Assembly (NCBI GenBank): GCA_947652605.1
Contig: OX393579.1
Coordinates: forward strand, 43,034,970-43,098,969
Length of the DNA: 64,000 bases
Direction of reading: 5' to 3'
DNA from: Elmis aenea
Lineage: Eukaryota > Arthropoda > Insecta > Coleoptera > Elmidae
Position numbers and translations under genes: made by a program. Shown here one piece after another: positions 32,620-45,059 of this stretch. Numbering within the stretch: the first letter of the stretch is position 1; each line of letters opens with the position of its first letter. The notes under the pieces are model-generated. The model saw nothing but the letters and a program-made list of their open reading frames with translations. It had not been told where the DNA came from and searched no databases.

Positions 32620-33645
32620 TCCTCTTTTACCCGTAGGTGTCGAGGTTTGTTCCTTCACATTACTTCCCCTCAATAAAGCTACGCAACCCCTTCTGGTCTC
32701 TGGCCAGCACCCTTGCTTACTACTATCATTTTCCTTTACGTTTTAGTATCTCCACTACGCTGTTGTTCCAGGTTGTTCTAGGTAGGTCGTCCCCTTCTAT
32801 TTTAACCTATTTTTCTGGCTTCCCATACTTGTCGTACTGTCCATTCGTATTAAATGGCCTGTCCACTTTAATTTCTTTTCATCTATTTTACTTTTCAGTG
32901 ACCACTTTAAGTTTTTCTCTTATGTGTTTGCTTCTTATTTTATCTGCTCTTCTTACCCCTACCCAGTGGCATAGCGAGGGTAAACGGCGCCCGGGGTATA
33001 TTATTTTTTTGCGCCCCACCCCCTCTCGGTCGTATTTTCATTGTAGTTTGTGACTTTCAAGTAAAAAATGTTGCATTATTTATTCAAATACACTGTAATG
33101 AAAATGAGAACCAATTTTGAAATTAAATTAGCATTTTAGTTTTCTGGCTTTAAATAAGTGAAATAAACGCAAAAATATTTTGTCTTCGCGGCGCCCCCCA
33201 AGACTGACGGCCCGGGGCATCGATACCCCCATTGCCTTCCCGCCACTGCGCCACTACCTCTACCACCTTTCTTAAGTACTGCATTTTTGCAACCTGTAAT
33301 CTATTCTCTTGTCCTTTATTCAATACCCAATTTTCAGCCTCATATGTTAATATTGGTATGTAAATTGTATTGTATGTTATTTTTGTTTCTCTTGATATCT
33401 CTTTTTTATTCAGAAAATTTTTATATATCGCGTTGTGTGTCCTTGTTGCTGTTTTAATCCTCTTTCCTATTTCTTTTTCTGGTGTTCCTTTACTATCTAT
33501 AATTATTCCAAGATACTTAAATTCATCTACTTGTTCTAACAAGTCTGATGTTGATTTTCTTTTCTTTATTGGAGATAGCCATTACCTTAGGTTTCTCCTT
33601 ATTGACTATTAAGTTGTAATTGTAATCTTTCATTATATCAGCCCA
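32620..33645 (-). pseudogene. Non-LTR reverse transcriptase C-terminal half, split by a hAT MITE
   Basis: From 33645 downwards the minus strand reads VNKEKPKVMAISNK, LEQVDEFKYLGIIIDSKG, KITYNTIYIPILTYEAENW and QVAKMQYLRKVVE. These are the post-palm K-T-K-V-M, F-K-Y-L-G and L-T-Y-x-x-E-x-W blocks of an RTE/R2-like reverse transcriptase. After the MITE (32964-33256) it resumes with ADKIRSKHIREKLKV and, further on, RTTWNNSVVEILKRKG. The catalytic YADD region is absent (5' truncated), and later parts contain stops and frameshifts. The clade is not resolved. Confidence 0.75.
32964..33256. mobile_element. hAT-type MITE (CAGTGGCATAGC)
   Basis: The left end CAGTGGCATAGCGAGGG and right end (reverse complement TAGTGGCGCAGTGGCGGG) flank 293 bp with subterminal GGCGCCC and CCCGGGG tracts. 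The flanks CCCCTACC (32956-32963) and CCTCTACC (33257-33264) are an 8-bp duplication with one mismatch. It interrupts the reverse transcriptase remnant. Confidence 0.8.
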
Positions 33646-34269
33646 CAATATTAACGTATGTGTAAAATAACGTTTTTAACTATATTTAATTTAAATATAG
33701 TTTTGTGACCATCGAATCCCAATAAAGATATGTGCAAGTGCATAGTTTGTAAGCACTGAGCAGGTTTTACATTCACTGGTCCACGGTCTGCTAATTTATA
33801 GTTGCATAAAGCCTAGGTTAAGGTACTCTGCACTTGATAATTTGTTATAAAATTTAAAAACCGGTGAAGAAACATGCTTAAAGTTAAAGTATACGGAGCA
33901 ACTAATTAAAATTATACACCTATGCAATATAAAAATTAATGGCATCCTTATGCCTATCTTGCAGAGCAAAGCTACTCACAAAAAATGTCATTGTCGAAAT
34001 GCAATAATTCAAGAAATAAATGACAAGTTTTTGACGTTAGTGAAGTGAACAGTCAGTTTTTTCGATTTTCACGGCACTCTATTTGCTTCAATAATGTTTA
34101 GAAGAAAAAATGACGAATATCTCGAAAAGTATGAGTTTTGGGTATAGGACATACTTAACAAAAAATGAAGCTCTTTTAAAGACGAATTCGATGACATAAG
34201 AAAATACAGGGGTTTGCATTACAAAAAATTGAGATACGAGCTTTTGAAAATCATGGAAGTTGTCACCTA
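33646..34269. other. Gene-free stretch
   Basis: No gene recognised. The last 200 bp lead into a CAGGGTG-type right end and are probably its inner sequence. Confidence 0.4.
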
Positions 34270-34286
34270 TTTATGAACACCCTGTA
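34270..34286. repeat. Solo TGAACACCCTGTA end
   Basis: TTATGAACACCCTGTA is a right end of the TA-CAGGGTG group. Its left partner is not recognised. Confidence 0.4.
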
Positions 34287-34559
34287 CGTGTGGTTCAAAT
34301 TTTTTCATATCGAGCGAATAGAGATTTTTTTTTCTGCATGTCTTTACCAAATTGCAGTTCTTTACTTCGAAAAATAACTTTAGGAGATTTTTTTTAATAA
34401 AAATAATGAAAATTAATTTTCTTTTAGTGACAACGCCGCATAACAACCTGTAGTATTTTATATTGATGCAAAGCTAAAATAAAGGCGGTCAAAAACATTA
34501 AATAAATATGGGGTGTTGTATTTGCAATATAAAAGTTGCTATTAGTTCCAGAGACGTGA

Positions 34560-34692
34560 CTCGCCCTTTATATTTAAAAATATTTTTATCGTGTTCGGAA
34601 GAAAACCTGTATGAAATACCGTTTGAATCAACTTTCTATCTCAAACCGTTTAACCATAATCGACCGATCCCGCACTAATGACTCACCCTGTA
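34560..34692. repeat. Solo ATGACTCACCCTGTA end
   Basis: A right end of the CAGGGTGAGTCA subfamily, also seen at 9749 and 12037, preceded by about 120 bp of its arm (CAAACCGTTTAACCATAA). No left end is visible. Confidence 0.45.
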
Positions 34693-35869
34693 TAATATGT
34701 ATTTGGAGTTAACTTTTTTGCCGGTTTGTATAATATAATTTTATTAGCGGGCATAAAGCTTAACACTCGAATGTAATTTTTGTTGACTATCGGTAAACAC
34801 TTGGGAATTATTAACTGTACTGCTGGGAATTTCAAATAATTCAAAAACAACCGGCAATTTTTTAAAATCTGGATTTTTAATTAAATTTACTTTGTTATAA
34901 AATCTTTAAAAGCGTAAACACTGTAAAGTTGTTGGAAATTGTTGTTCAAAATTAACTAAAGCCGATCCTGTAAATAATTCAGAATTAGTCAGTTTCACGT
35001 TTCAAAACTTTAAAAAGCTTTAGCTTATCCTTGGCTAATATTTTAAAGAAAGCCGTGTTAATTTTCTGTTCAATTTGTTAGCCGTAAAATACTTACAAAT
35101 AAAGACACAATACTTTTGCTACTCCGATACAATCCGAGTGTAAATATAGCATTTTGTAACATACAAACTTTTTCCAATAAAAAGTTAAATACTAACATTT
35201 ATCGTAGACTTCCCTTTTACAAAGCTATTTCGTTAAAAAGCGCAATTCATTCGCAGCTTTCTTCATCGTAAAAGTCTGGAGAAAGTTTTGAAATAAAAGT
35301 CGTGTAAAATAAAGTTTGAAGTTTCTTTGAGTTTGCGCTTTGACCCACTGAAAAGAAATGTGGAAAGGCGGTATCGGATAAGTGAGGTATTCTTTCTTTC
35401 CTCCACGAGCTGAAATATTTCGCGCGCCAAAAACCGCTCCACAAAAACCCATGCCGGCATTTGTTTTTTACGCACAATGTCGGTTAAAAGTGAATTACCG
35501 TAGACCTTTTAAGTGGAATTTGTAAGTATTTACATAACTCGAATTAAATAATAATTGCTATAATTGAATGCAATGCGAACGAAAATAATTATTTAAATCA
35601 GTACTAGCACGTCCGGTCATACGATCAACTTATTTGTAAATGTTTAAGATATTTAATAAATTTGCAATTATATTGGCTGTATTTGCCGCTTAAATTATTA
35701 AATAAAATTCGAAACGAAAGAGTCGTTAGGATAATTTATGTAACATAAGGTGTAGGTACCGATCGATTCGAACTATATTTTATAATTAATAATCACGAGG
35801 AAATGCTAATGAGTTATCAGTCCTATATATTACATAAACACTGTGAACGACTCAGTAGTACTACATAAA
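34693..35869. other. AT-rich gene-free DNA
   Basis: Three overlapping minus-strand ORFs at about 35225-35477 occupy different frames of one less AT-rich stretch. None shows a family motif. Confidence 0.45.
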
Positions 35870-36124
35870 AATAGGTATCTAAAAATAATCTTCATAAACT
35901 TTTTCGATATTTAAAACAATAAGGGAGATATGACACATTATAAATATAACAAAAAAAAACAGTTTTTCTTTAATAACTCAAAAAACGGAAATAACAGAAT
36001 ATTTTTGAAAACGGTTCTGAGTTTGTCTCAAAAAACTACACATTTTTGGTAATTCAACCGTTTCTCTATCTTAACTATTAAGCGAGATATCCATGTAATT
36101 ACATCTAATTTGGACCGCCCTCTA
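35870..36124 (+). repeat. Solo right arm of the pogo-like element family
   Basis: Matches 5877-6124: both contain CTCAAAAAACT, TTTTTGGTAATT and CAACCGTTTCTCTATCTT, ending TTTGGACCGCCCTCTA. No left arm or coding part is present. Confidence 0.7.
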
Positions 36125-36229
36125 CAGTGTTGTACACTTTGCTTTAATTATTAAAATCATTAATACTGATAAAAAAATATATACATTCAAGTTTAACTGT
36201 GCGGAGACGTTTAACGTAATTTTGTTTAT

Positions 36230-36606
36230 TTTTCAAAGGTTTTTCTACTTTTGGGTACGGTTTGAGTTACCATACTTGGATTGTTTTTGTCTCGGACTCG
36301 AAAACCACCAGGCCGATTTGAATAAAATTTTGTAGGTGTACATAAGGGTCTTCAGAGCAAATACTAGAGTACTTTTTATACGTTTTAACTCATAGATAAT
36401 TAGATTGCTAATGAAACTTAGCTGGGCAACGCCCGAAGACAACCGAATATACTTAAATACTATTTGGCGGGTAGCGCCCGAACATGGCTGAATACGACTA
36501 ATACCGTTAAGCGAGTAGAACCCGAATAAACTAGCAGTAGTTATAGGCTAGGGGTAGCTTCATGGGTACACCTATGTGGCACAGAAATTCACGCAGTCGT
36601 GGGTGG
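36230..36606 (+). mobile_element. Possible Helitron-like 3' end
   Basis: A tract with GTCTCGGACTCGAAAACC, GGGCAACGCCCGAA and GGTAGCGCCCGAA ends in a short hairpin (CACG-CAGT-CGTG) followed within about 15 bp by CTAGT. A 3' hairpin before CTAG is the Helitron terminus pattern. No Rep/helicase coding sequence is present, so this would be a non-autonomous copy or fragment. Confidence 0.35.
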
Positions 36607-36957
36607 AAAACTAGTATTAAATAAGTATTGCATGAAGTTGTCCACATATTTAATTACATATAATCTTAACTGCATAAACCTTAACTCAAGAGTCATTTGA
36701 TCGCCCGCTCTCAGTACAACTCCATTTCCACAACGCAATGCGAGCGAACAAAGTACCGACGAATCACGCTTGCTGTTTGGGCGCCCGTTCTTAATCGAAT
36801 TTCGCGCTTAACCGGCGATTTTTCGTCTCATACTGCACGGTTAATCGAGAGTTTACTCTAGATCAGCGTTTCTTAAAAGTTCTGTGCAACCGTAGGATTC
36901 CGTTAATAAAAGTAAATCTAATACCAAACACAAAATTAAGTTTTTGTTAATTTATTT
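36607..36957. other. Gene-free stretch
   Basis: GC-richer near 36710-36840 without a recognised family. Confidence 0.35.
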
Positions 36958-37690
36958 TAAAGGCTTTCGCGGCCAGTGTCTATTTTTTGCAGGGGTTTGG
37001 AGCGGAGCTCGGAGCAGTGGAGCAATGGCTTTTTGCCCGGAGCAGGAGCGGAGCCCGGAGCAAATAATTTTGATTGCTCCACTGCTCCGGTTTATTATGT
37101 ACAATTTAAAAAAAAAACTACTTTTTCCCCCTTTTTTTCAACGTTTGAAAACCAGTTTTTTTTTTTTAAACATTTATTTAACTTCACTTGTTTGTTAGGG
37201 TCAAATATTGTTATTTTTGACCAACTTCTACATATCCAAAAAAATTAAAACTTTGTTTTTAAAAACAATTTTTTTTAATCAAAATACTTTCTTTTAACAA
37301 TGTTAACAATATTTGGAGCATGGAGCGGAGCTGGAGCAGGCATTTTGATGCCGGAGCGAAGCAATAAAAAATCGGACTGCTCCAAACCCCTGATTTTTTG
37401 GTGATTTTTTTGGGTTGGAACCACATTAAAAGCTTCTTTATAGCCTACTTTTCGTCCTCTTTTGTACGGGACAGCTTCAGGGTTGACTTGTTTAATATTT
37501 TTTACTTTTTAATGTATCACTAATGCTGATATTGTTTAGCTACGCATTCGTATACGATACGCTATCATATAATAATGAAACCAGGGAATGGTAAGAAAAA
37601 CACTTTTCACACATTAAAGATAAAAGAGTCCGTTACAAAATGCACAAACAATATTTTGACGTTTCCCTTTTCTTATTGAACTGATCAGTG
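36958..37690 (+). repeat. Probable Penelope pseudo-LTR remnant, split by a hAT MITE
   Basis: AAAGGCTTTCGCGGCC at 36958 matches the end of the Penelope insertion at 4240 (GAGGCTTTCGCGGCC). Far downstream, TTGACGTTTCCC with ACTGATCAG at about 37658-37690 resembles a decayed CGAAACGTC/CTGATGA hammerhead box on the minus strand. The hAT MITE 36990-37392 lies between. Confidence 0.4.
36990..37392. mobile_element. hAT-type MITE (CAGGGGTTTGGAGC)
   Basis: CAGGGGTTTGGAGCGGAGC and GCTCCAAACCCCTG are inverted termini with a perfect 8-bp duplication ATTTTTTG (36982-36989, 37393-37400). Subterminal GGAGC/GCTCC repeats are dense at both ends. No transposase. Confidence 0.85.
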
Positions 37691-38109
37691 TCATTACCAA
37701 AAAAACTTTAAACTAATCTAGTGATCTGCTTTTATGGAAATTTTTATTTTATTTTATGGAATTTATTTAACAATTCGTAAACGCAGACAACCCGTTCAAT
37801 TTCGATCGTGCAGGTTTGTGAGCAAAAAAAATAGCAAATTTACAATCAGACATTGAAATTGCTGCAGACAGCATTAAAATAGTGAGTTTTAAATATTTAC
37901 AACAACAAAAATTTTAACCCAGCTTTAGGTACCTATACATATTTACTTCACAATAAGTGTATGTCAAGTAATAATTGTTTCTATCAATAGTGATAAAAAG
38001 TTATGTTATTTTATAACTACAAGTTAATAAAAATGTACCTAACGATAAAAACATTTAAAAAAAATAATTTTGAGGTTCCGACGCCAGTTTATATAAGTAC
38101 CTAACTGTG
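37691..38109. other. AT-rich spacer
   Basis: No gene or repeat recognised. Confidence 0.5.
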
Positions 38110-38117
38110 CTCTAGTG

Positions 38118-38400
38118 CAGGGGTGCGCAAACTTTTCATGCCACGCCCCCATTTTTTTCAACATGTCAACTTGCGCCCCCGCAATTTTTTGTGTTGCTTA
38201 AAAGTTAGCAGGCATAAATAATTTTCGATCAACCTATACGAAATATTACAGAAATACAACATTGTCAACAGAAAAAATATATAAAATGTGAAAAAAACTA
38301 AACATTTTCTTCAAAAACTATATCATGGCTGTCATTGCGCCCCCCGCATCGTTCGTCGCGCCCCCAAATAGGGGCGCGCCCCCTAGTTTGCGCATCCCTG
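38118..38400. mobile_element. hAT-type MITE (CAGGGGTGCGCAAAC)
   Basis: CAGGGGTGCGCAAACTTTT and AGTTTGCGCATCCCTG are inverted termini with a perfect 8-bp duplication CTCTAGTG (38110-38117, 38401-38408). GCGCCCCC repeats occur inside both ends. 283 bp, no coding sequence. Confidence 0.9.
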
Positions 38401-38408
38401 CTCTAGTG

Positions 38409-41400
38409 GGTTATACATTTTACCACGGTTTTATCCACCTCTGGAAGCAAAAAAACTTTAACAAGCAACGGTTTTTAAACCACAAAATTAATGAAAATAT
38501 AGCGATTATCCTTAATTGGTCTCTTAATATTGATGGTTGCAAGAGATATATAAAAAATAATAACTAAGGTAGTTTATTTATAAAAAAAGAACACCAAAAT
38601 AATTTAAAAAATATTGGAGTAACCAACATCGATAGACCTGATGATGATAAATATTACTTTAAGAAACTGGTTTTCCTCAAAAAGCGATTTTAGTGAATCA
38701 AACCCAAAATTTCAACTTAAATCAATGTTATTTTTCAATCATAATTCTCTCAGTTGACTAAAAAATTTGATTACTTGTTTTTGTAGGTTTATAACTCATT
38801 ATTTTGGGCACTTTTTAAGTTGTAAATAGCGAAACCAAATGAAGAATTTGATTCTGTAAAAATAAAAGCTGGTGATCTTGAATAAAGTAAGACCAAGCTA
38901 AGTTTACATAAAGCGTAAGCGTAAAAAATAATATGAAATTTGAAATAACATAACGAATAACGAAATTAACTTTTACGTTTACATCGCTTGTGAACTAAGC
39001 TTAGTCCGATTTAAGTAGAATTGCCCATTACACTGCGATTTAATATCTAATTACATTTATTTGCTGCTTTATTTTGCTCTAATAAAAATTAATTACTTAA
39101 TTACATTAATTCAATCTAGAGCAACTTTAAGTGTACAAATTTACAATTGTTTTTGGAGCAACTTCGCCTTATACGAAACCAAAACATATAAAAACCGCGA
39201 AATACGATGTAAACCTCGTATATCGCCACACATTCGACTCATTTCGGAGCCACAGTCAACCGTGCAGGAGATAAGGTGTTTCCACAGACGACCTTGACGC
39301 TCGCGACGCCTTTGAAAGCTCCGTCGACTCGCGGAAAGTGAGAGGACGCGACCACGTGTAACTCTGTGACACGCATAAACACGTGCTTTATTTGAACTTC
39401 AAACAATTTTGCTAAAAGCAATCTTGCGCATTATATCTTCGAAATGCGTGCTTTGCCGACGTCAACAAAATTCGTACAACAAAAATTGTCCAGACAAAAA
39501 TTAATTCCAATTAATTAATCGATAAAAAAACGATTGTTAGGCTTCAACCATTATTGTATTAGCAACGTATGATAATTTTTTTAAAAGTAATGCTGGTATA
39601 ATTACAAAGGTATGTAACAATTATAATACTTTTACACGATTATGTCGTCTTAGTGATTCAGTTAATTACTTAAGTAATCAGTTTAGTAATTTGCATACTT
39701 ATATGAAGGAGCTAAGTGCATATTTAGTTTTAAAAAGTCCGATACATGGATATTAGAATGCAAAGCAGAAGAATAAAGAATTCAATTAATGGTGCAATGC
39801 TTACAACGCATTGAAAGTTTTTACTAAATCATCAAAAAGTCTACAATATTGATAGACCAGGCGGTGTAAGCAATTTGCCAAAGTTAACAAACAAGGGAAA
39901 TTAATTTTATTGGGCGTAAAAACCGAAGCATATTTTGTAAAACATTTTTTAGCTCTGATTCCGTGAATGAAAATGTGAATGTGTTGTGAGAAAATAAATA
40001 CCTAAAACCACTTAACGCAATTAATATTAAGGATTTACCGAAACAGTTTTTTATTTATTTAGTAATTTTAATGTTATTAGGGAATTTGATTAAAAAACTC
40101 AATTAATCCGATTTAGTTATCGTTAAATCTCCGATTTTTAATTTAAAAAAAAAAAAAATCCTAATTTCAGCGCAAAAAAGTGAAGAGTTTGGAACAACAA
40201 CACACTTAATCATAAATAGTTTAGTAAGAATTACATTGTACTATTGTACGTGTAAGAATATTCAGCAGGAAAATCTGTTTTTAATTCATACTTTTTGATG
40301 AATGAATAAAATAATCTTCTAGTTATATCCCATCCTCTTGAAGGTGCGTATAAATTGTATTTCATACACAAGCACGCTTCAAATCTCGAGTTAAAAGTAA
40401 TTATAGCACTAATTCGTCATGTATTATTTTAACGAAATAAGTTCCACGCGCAATAATAAAGGTTTTGGGATTTCATTAAAATATCAAGAAGAGAAATAAA
40501 CTTATTTCACAGCAATGCACGTAAATACACTACCGACAGGAATAAACAATAAACCGCTTTTAAAATACAAAACTGAAAGCCTGTTTTTTATTTACAGAGG
40601 CATAATTACATTAGTAAACGAAAACTAATTGATTTATTTTGCTGGCAAATTTAGAAACGCGCATAAATTAAATAAAACATTAACACACCCATAAACATAC
40701 TTAATTATACCAGTATTATACATATGTTAATTTGCGGAGTTATGCATGATTCATAGGATATAAATAAGAATTTATATATCCAGAGTAAAATTACTGTAAT
40801 GCGACAAATTCTTATCCAATTTGTGACTCACGTATTAAGAATAATTGCGCGTAAAAATGTGTAATTACGAATTGTTCTTATAATTACTTTAACTATCATT
40901 ATTAATTATATCACACAAACAAATACATACCTGATGTTGAAGTATTGGACTTGTTTGAGTATAATGTATCTCTGAATTTCGTAGCCGTCTTGACTAACGT
41001 AATTTCAACAGTTTAAAAGTGTCCAGCAGCTAGTCAAACTACCGAATTGATACACAAACACATTAATTAAAGTGTTTATGAACCCACTGCAGGCGCAATT
41101 CTCCAAGTAAATGTGTATTTGTGTGTTTAGCGCCACTTTAACATGTGCAAGAATGCGTTTTAATTTAAATGTAACGTCGATTATATCTAATGTTCCTAAT
41201 CTTAAAACGTTGTTAATTAAGTCTTTCACTTCTAGATTCGTTTTTTTTTTATTGTGTAACTGCGATTATAAACGTTTTGTTTAAGTTCTGTGTTATAATC
41301 GAACACCAAATCAAAACAACACCACTTTTACAAACGTCCAATTTAGTTAGGAATGCAACAATTATATTAACACAAATGTTTTATTTTCATTTTAATAGAT

Positions 41401-42299
41401 TCACGCACGCGAGTGATGTAAAACACGCAGAGCAAGTTGTAGAACCATGTGCTTGTGGGGGACACACCATGCGGGGGATACCACACTGCTGCTTGGCTGG
41501 CGCACGCTTGTCAAGTTGCGAGCGGCTACTAGCGATACTGGCATTCAAAATAAGTGAATTCTCTGGCGCTCGCGGTGCGCGATGCCACTTACCCCTACCT
41601 ACCCCAGTCGCGGTCTCTCACTTGCCCCTCACGTCGAGGCGCACCGTTCGCCCCCATGAGTAAACCCCATCCATGCTCGCTCGGCCACGCATGAGCAAAG
41701 ATTGTAATTAGATTCGTAATGTCCAGTTCGTTATTCTGGATACCGGAGTTACAGTGGAAGTGCGAGGAAGACAAATATGTACAACTGCTGAAAGATAAGG
41801 ACAGTGCGGCTGAAGTAGCAAAGTTATAGCGAGTTCATTTGTAGTTTTAGTGGTGGAATTAGGATTATAATTTCGTATAATTTTAAACGCTTTTTATGAT
41901 ACTTTCAACTTAACGTCGATTGTTCTTATTATTCGGCTCAGATATTTGGGTGGTGGCATTATTCTAACTGTAAATCGGTTTTCCCATTGATACATGCACA
42001 TTAATGCTCTTAGCGATGCGTCTTCGAATTGCCAATGACGTAATTCAAGAAGTTGAATAACTATCTATTGTTAATGAACGGCGTCATATTTCTCTATGGA
42101 ATTTGTTAACTCTACAATTAATAAGCTTAACATATTTGTGCGCACAATGAACGCAGAGTCCATTTTTCTGAAACAATTTATTTTGCAAATTGTTACGGCG
42201 TGTGCTAGACGGCAAAGTTTTTCACTTTGAGTGCCGTATGTTAGCAATTTTAAACCTTGGAAATTTCTTAAGGGCACCTACAACATTGAGCTTTGCTTA
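38409..42299. other. 3.9 kb without recognisable genes
   Basis: Mostly AT-rich. Two less AT-rich islands stand out: about 39210-39400 and about 41400-41700. Both contain many CpG and lack repeats. They could be regulatory DNA or a promoter of an unseen gene, but no exon or TATA context supports a gene call. ORFs at 41277-41663 and 39061-39297 have no recognisable domain. Confidence 0.4.
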
Positions 42300-42475
42300 G
42301 AAGCGCTTAAAAGTTAATTTTTCTTCGATTTAATTCATTATATCCATATTTGGCCCTATACATTTTAAATTTTTTCGCCCCTACCCAATAACAATTTAGA
42401 AAATTTTTCTGCGTGCCACTCAACATTGTCGTGTGGCACCAATTGGCACGCGTACCAAGGGTTGCCCACCCCTGT
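42300..42475. repeat. hAT right end (GGGTTGCCCACCCCTG)
   Basis: GGCACGCGTACCAAGGG and GGGTTGCCCACCCCTG at about 42446-42475 match the usual right terminus of a hAT family whose left end starts CAGGGGTGGGCAA. No left end was recognised upstream, so the copy is probably truncated and its left limit is approximate. Confidence 0.5.
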
Positions 42476-42567
42476 CTCAGACCAACGATTCTTAACAGGG
42501 GGGTCACAAAAAATTTATAAAAAGTATTAATACTTTAAAATGTTGAAATTTTGTATATTGTTGTATC

Positions 42568-42632
42568 TAGGGTTTCTCTTCCAGGATCCCGGGATTTCTG
42601 GTTCTTGGGATCCCAGTCCAATTTTAACCGAT
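42568..42632. repeat. Left end of hAT element 2 family
   Basis: TAGGGTTTCTCTTCCAGG followed by GATCCCGGGATTTC matches the left terminus of the element at 8818. No right end was found downstream. Confidence 0.55.
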
Positions 42633-43206
42633 TTTACAACGTCATTCAAAAAGTTGCAACAAATGGAAAAGTTTTTTATTATCGGTTTCTCAGAAAATTT
42701 TATTCTTGATAAAAGTTGGTGCTTGGTTTAAAATCAGTTTTAAGATTTAAACAAAAATAATAAAAAGCCATTGGACACTAGATTTAAGCTATTTTTAAAA
42801 TATTCGCACGAGTATATAGTGCCGTTATTTTAAGAGATACAAAAAAAAAATTATTGCAAAAAGTTATTAAAAATCTAAAAATAAGGCCAGATTTAAATTT
42901 TGAGAATCAAATTCCAATTTGTATTTTTTAAGAAATTTTAACATTCAAAAAGTCTGCAACATATAGAAAAGTTTGTTATTATTGATTTCTCCGAAAATTT
43001 TATTCTTGGTGCATGGTTTAAAACCAGTAATAAAAAGTCAAAGGACACTAGATTTTAGCGATTTTTGAAATATTCGCAGGTGTAAAGTGCCCTTATTTTA
43101 AGATACAAAAAAAAATTATAAGAAAAAGTTATTTAAAATCTAAAAATTAGGCTAGATTTAAATGTTACCGGTCAAACTCCAATTTTTATTTTTTAAGAAA
43201 TTTTAA
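42633..43206. repeat. Two-copy tandem repeat (~290 bp unit)
   Basis: Copy 1 is about 42641-42940 and copy 2 about 42945-43206. Both contain ATTCAAAAAGT, GAAAATTTTATTCTTG, GACACTAGATTT and TTTTTTAAGAAATTTTAA. The unit has no coding potential. It may be internal sequence of a decayed hAT copy whose left end is at 42568. Confidence 0.7.
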
Positions 43207-44926
43207 GCACTGCTCTTGCGAATATTTCAAAAATTCATTTACGAAAACTTAGTTACGGCTGATTATAACAATATCAATTGGCACAGGTTTTTATTTGAAA
43301 AAGAACAGAAAAATTATCCTTTATTATTGTGGTGATTTAAAAACACGGTCCTTTGTTGCAGCTTTGTACGGAGAACACAAGAACAGTACCTACGCTTCTC
43401 AAAAAGCGGTTCTTGTTATTTGATACAAACGCTTTTTGACAACTGTTTTTTCAAGCAATTATACTATTTTCCAAAACTTCAATCTGATCAATTAACAAAT
43501 TTACTTTATAGGAGTTATAAACGTTTCAAAACTAATTCTTAACTGACCGTTGATACATCTTTATAGAAAGTCTTCGATAATTTCGAGCTAAACAAAGTGA
43601 AGATAAATTTATTATTTTCGAATTAATTGAAAAAATATTGCAAATATACAGCAAGTTTACGATGCTTTGTACAAACAAAATAAATGATCATTTAGTTGTC
43701 GTTTGCCACAAATTTCAAACTAGTTCAGATTGGTTCTCAGTGCAAAATTTACTTATGCGGTTCGCTGAACGTAATTCAATTCGTTACAGAATATTCATCA
43801 CAAACACATTTACGAAATTAATCTAACAGATATATTAGAATTTTAGGTATTTTTGATCAAATTTCATTTATTTTTGTGTGTTAATTTTCAATTCAGCCCT
43901 TTTAATTGTTTCATTATGAATTTTTCATCAAGATGAGAATGTAGCAATTCACAAAAAAAAACAATCAAAATAGGAGAGATTAAAAAAAAATGCAATTTGA
44001 AAATAAATATTTACCAATGAAAATTACAATTCTTTAACAATAATTTTGTTTTAATTCATGATCCACATTTTGAAAATATGATTGGTAATTAGGTAATAAC
44101 TGAAATTAATAACTTCAAATCTTTTAGGTTTAATTTGCAACTATTATTTAAAATATTACTGATATTAAATGATTATTTCAAACCAGGGGGCATTTGGGTA
44201 ATCGGCATAATTGCCTGCAATTACCGATATAAAGCTAACTTTTTTTAGTACGTCTATTTCTTTGTTGTATTTATGATAAATGTTATACGTTATACTTATA
44301 ATATACAATTAAAAGGCCAATTGCGTTACTAAAAGTTTGCATTAAAAAACAAAAAAGTATCTACAAATTTGTTTGTAAAATCTAGCTTCATTGTAAACAT
44401 TCAAAAACTTGTTACTTAGTGTAGGTGAGGTTGTTATATTCTTTAAATATTGCCAGGAAATACAACAGCAAAACCACTTTAGTGACATAATATTTAAGCT
44501 AAAAAATTCTTCAAAATACTTTCTCTATGATTTACTTACTGAAAGACAGTTAACTATTTCAAAATATATTATTCATGACTGCTACAACAGCATTAGATTG
44601 AGCAATTACAAAAATATGTAGTAATAATTTAAATTTCTGAGTCATGCATCTCGAAGTGCTGTTAAAAGATTATAGAATCATAAGCAGGTAATATCGACTA
44701 ATCCCTCAATAGGATTGCTACAAAAAGATTATTGGAAACAATTTGACAGTAGTTTATAAATTATGCAAAAAAGATTGAGGTGGAGCTAAACTAAAATAAA
44801 ATATTTCGTTAGCTGTGTGGTTTATTGTACATAATTTATACCCTAATAAAATATTTATTTGTACAAAAGTTCTTCTATAAATATATAACAAGATACTTAT
44901 AATATTTAATTTAAAAAAATTTAATA
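43207..44926. other. AT-rich gene-free DNA
   Basis: No family motif in any ORF. GGTAATCGGCATAATTGCC near 44198 forms an imperfect palindrome of unknown meaning. Confidence 0.45.
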
Positions 44927-45059
44927 TATTAGGTAACCAAAAAAGTTCGTGCGGTTTTTTAAATACAGATTGCCATGAATATTTTCTACTTTAGTATTAA
45001 TCACTCTTTCATTCGATTTAAAAATAATTTAAAGCGGCAACAAATAAAACTTTAATTCG

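Noticed and set aside
32637..33053. 138-codon plus-strand ORF
   Set aside because: Antisense of the LINE remnant and running into the hAT MITE; no domain visible.
35225..35477. Three overlapping minus-strand ORFs as a gene
   Set aside because: Different frames of one short stretch, no motif, no splice or promoter support.
41277..41663. 128-codon ORF over the GC-rich island
   Set aside because: No recognisable domain; the open frame is explained by high GC, which lowers stop frequency.
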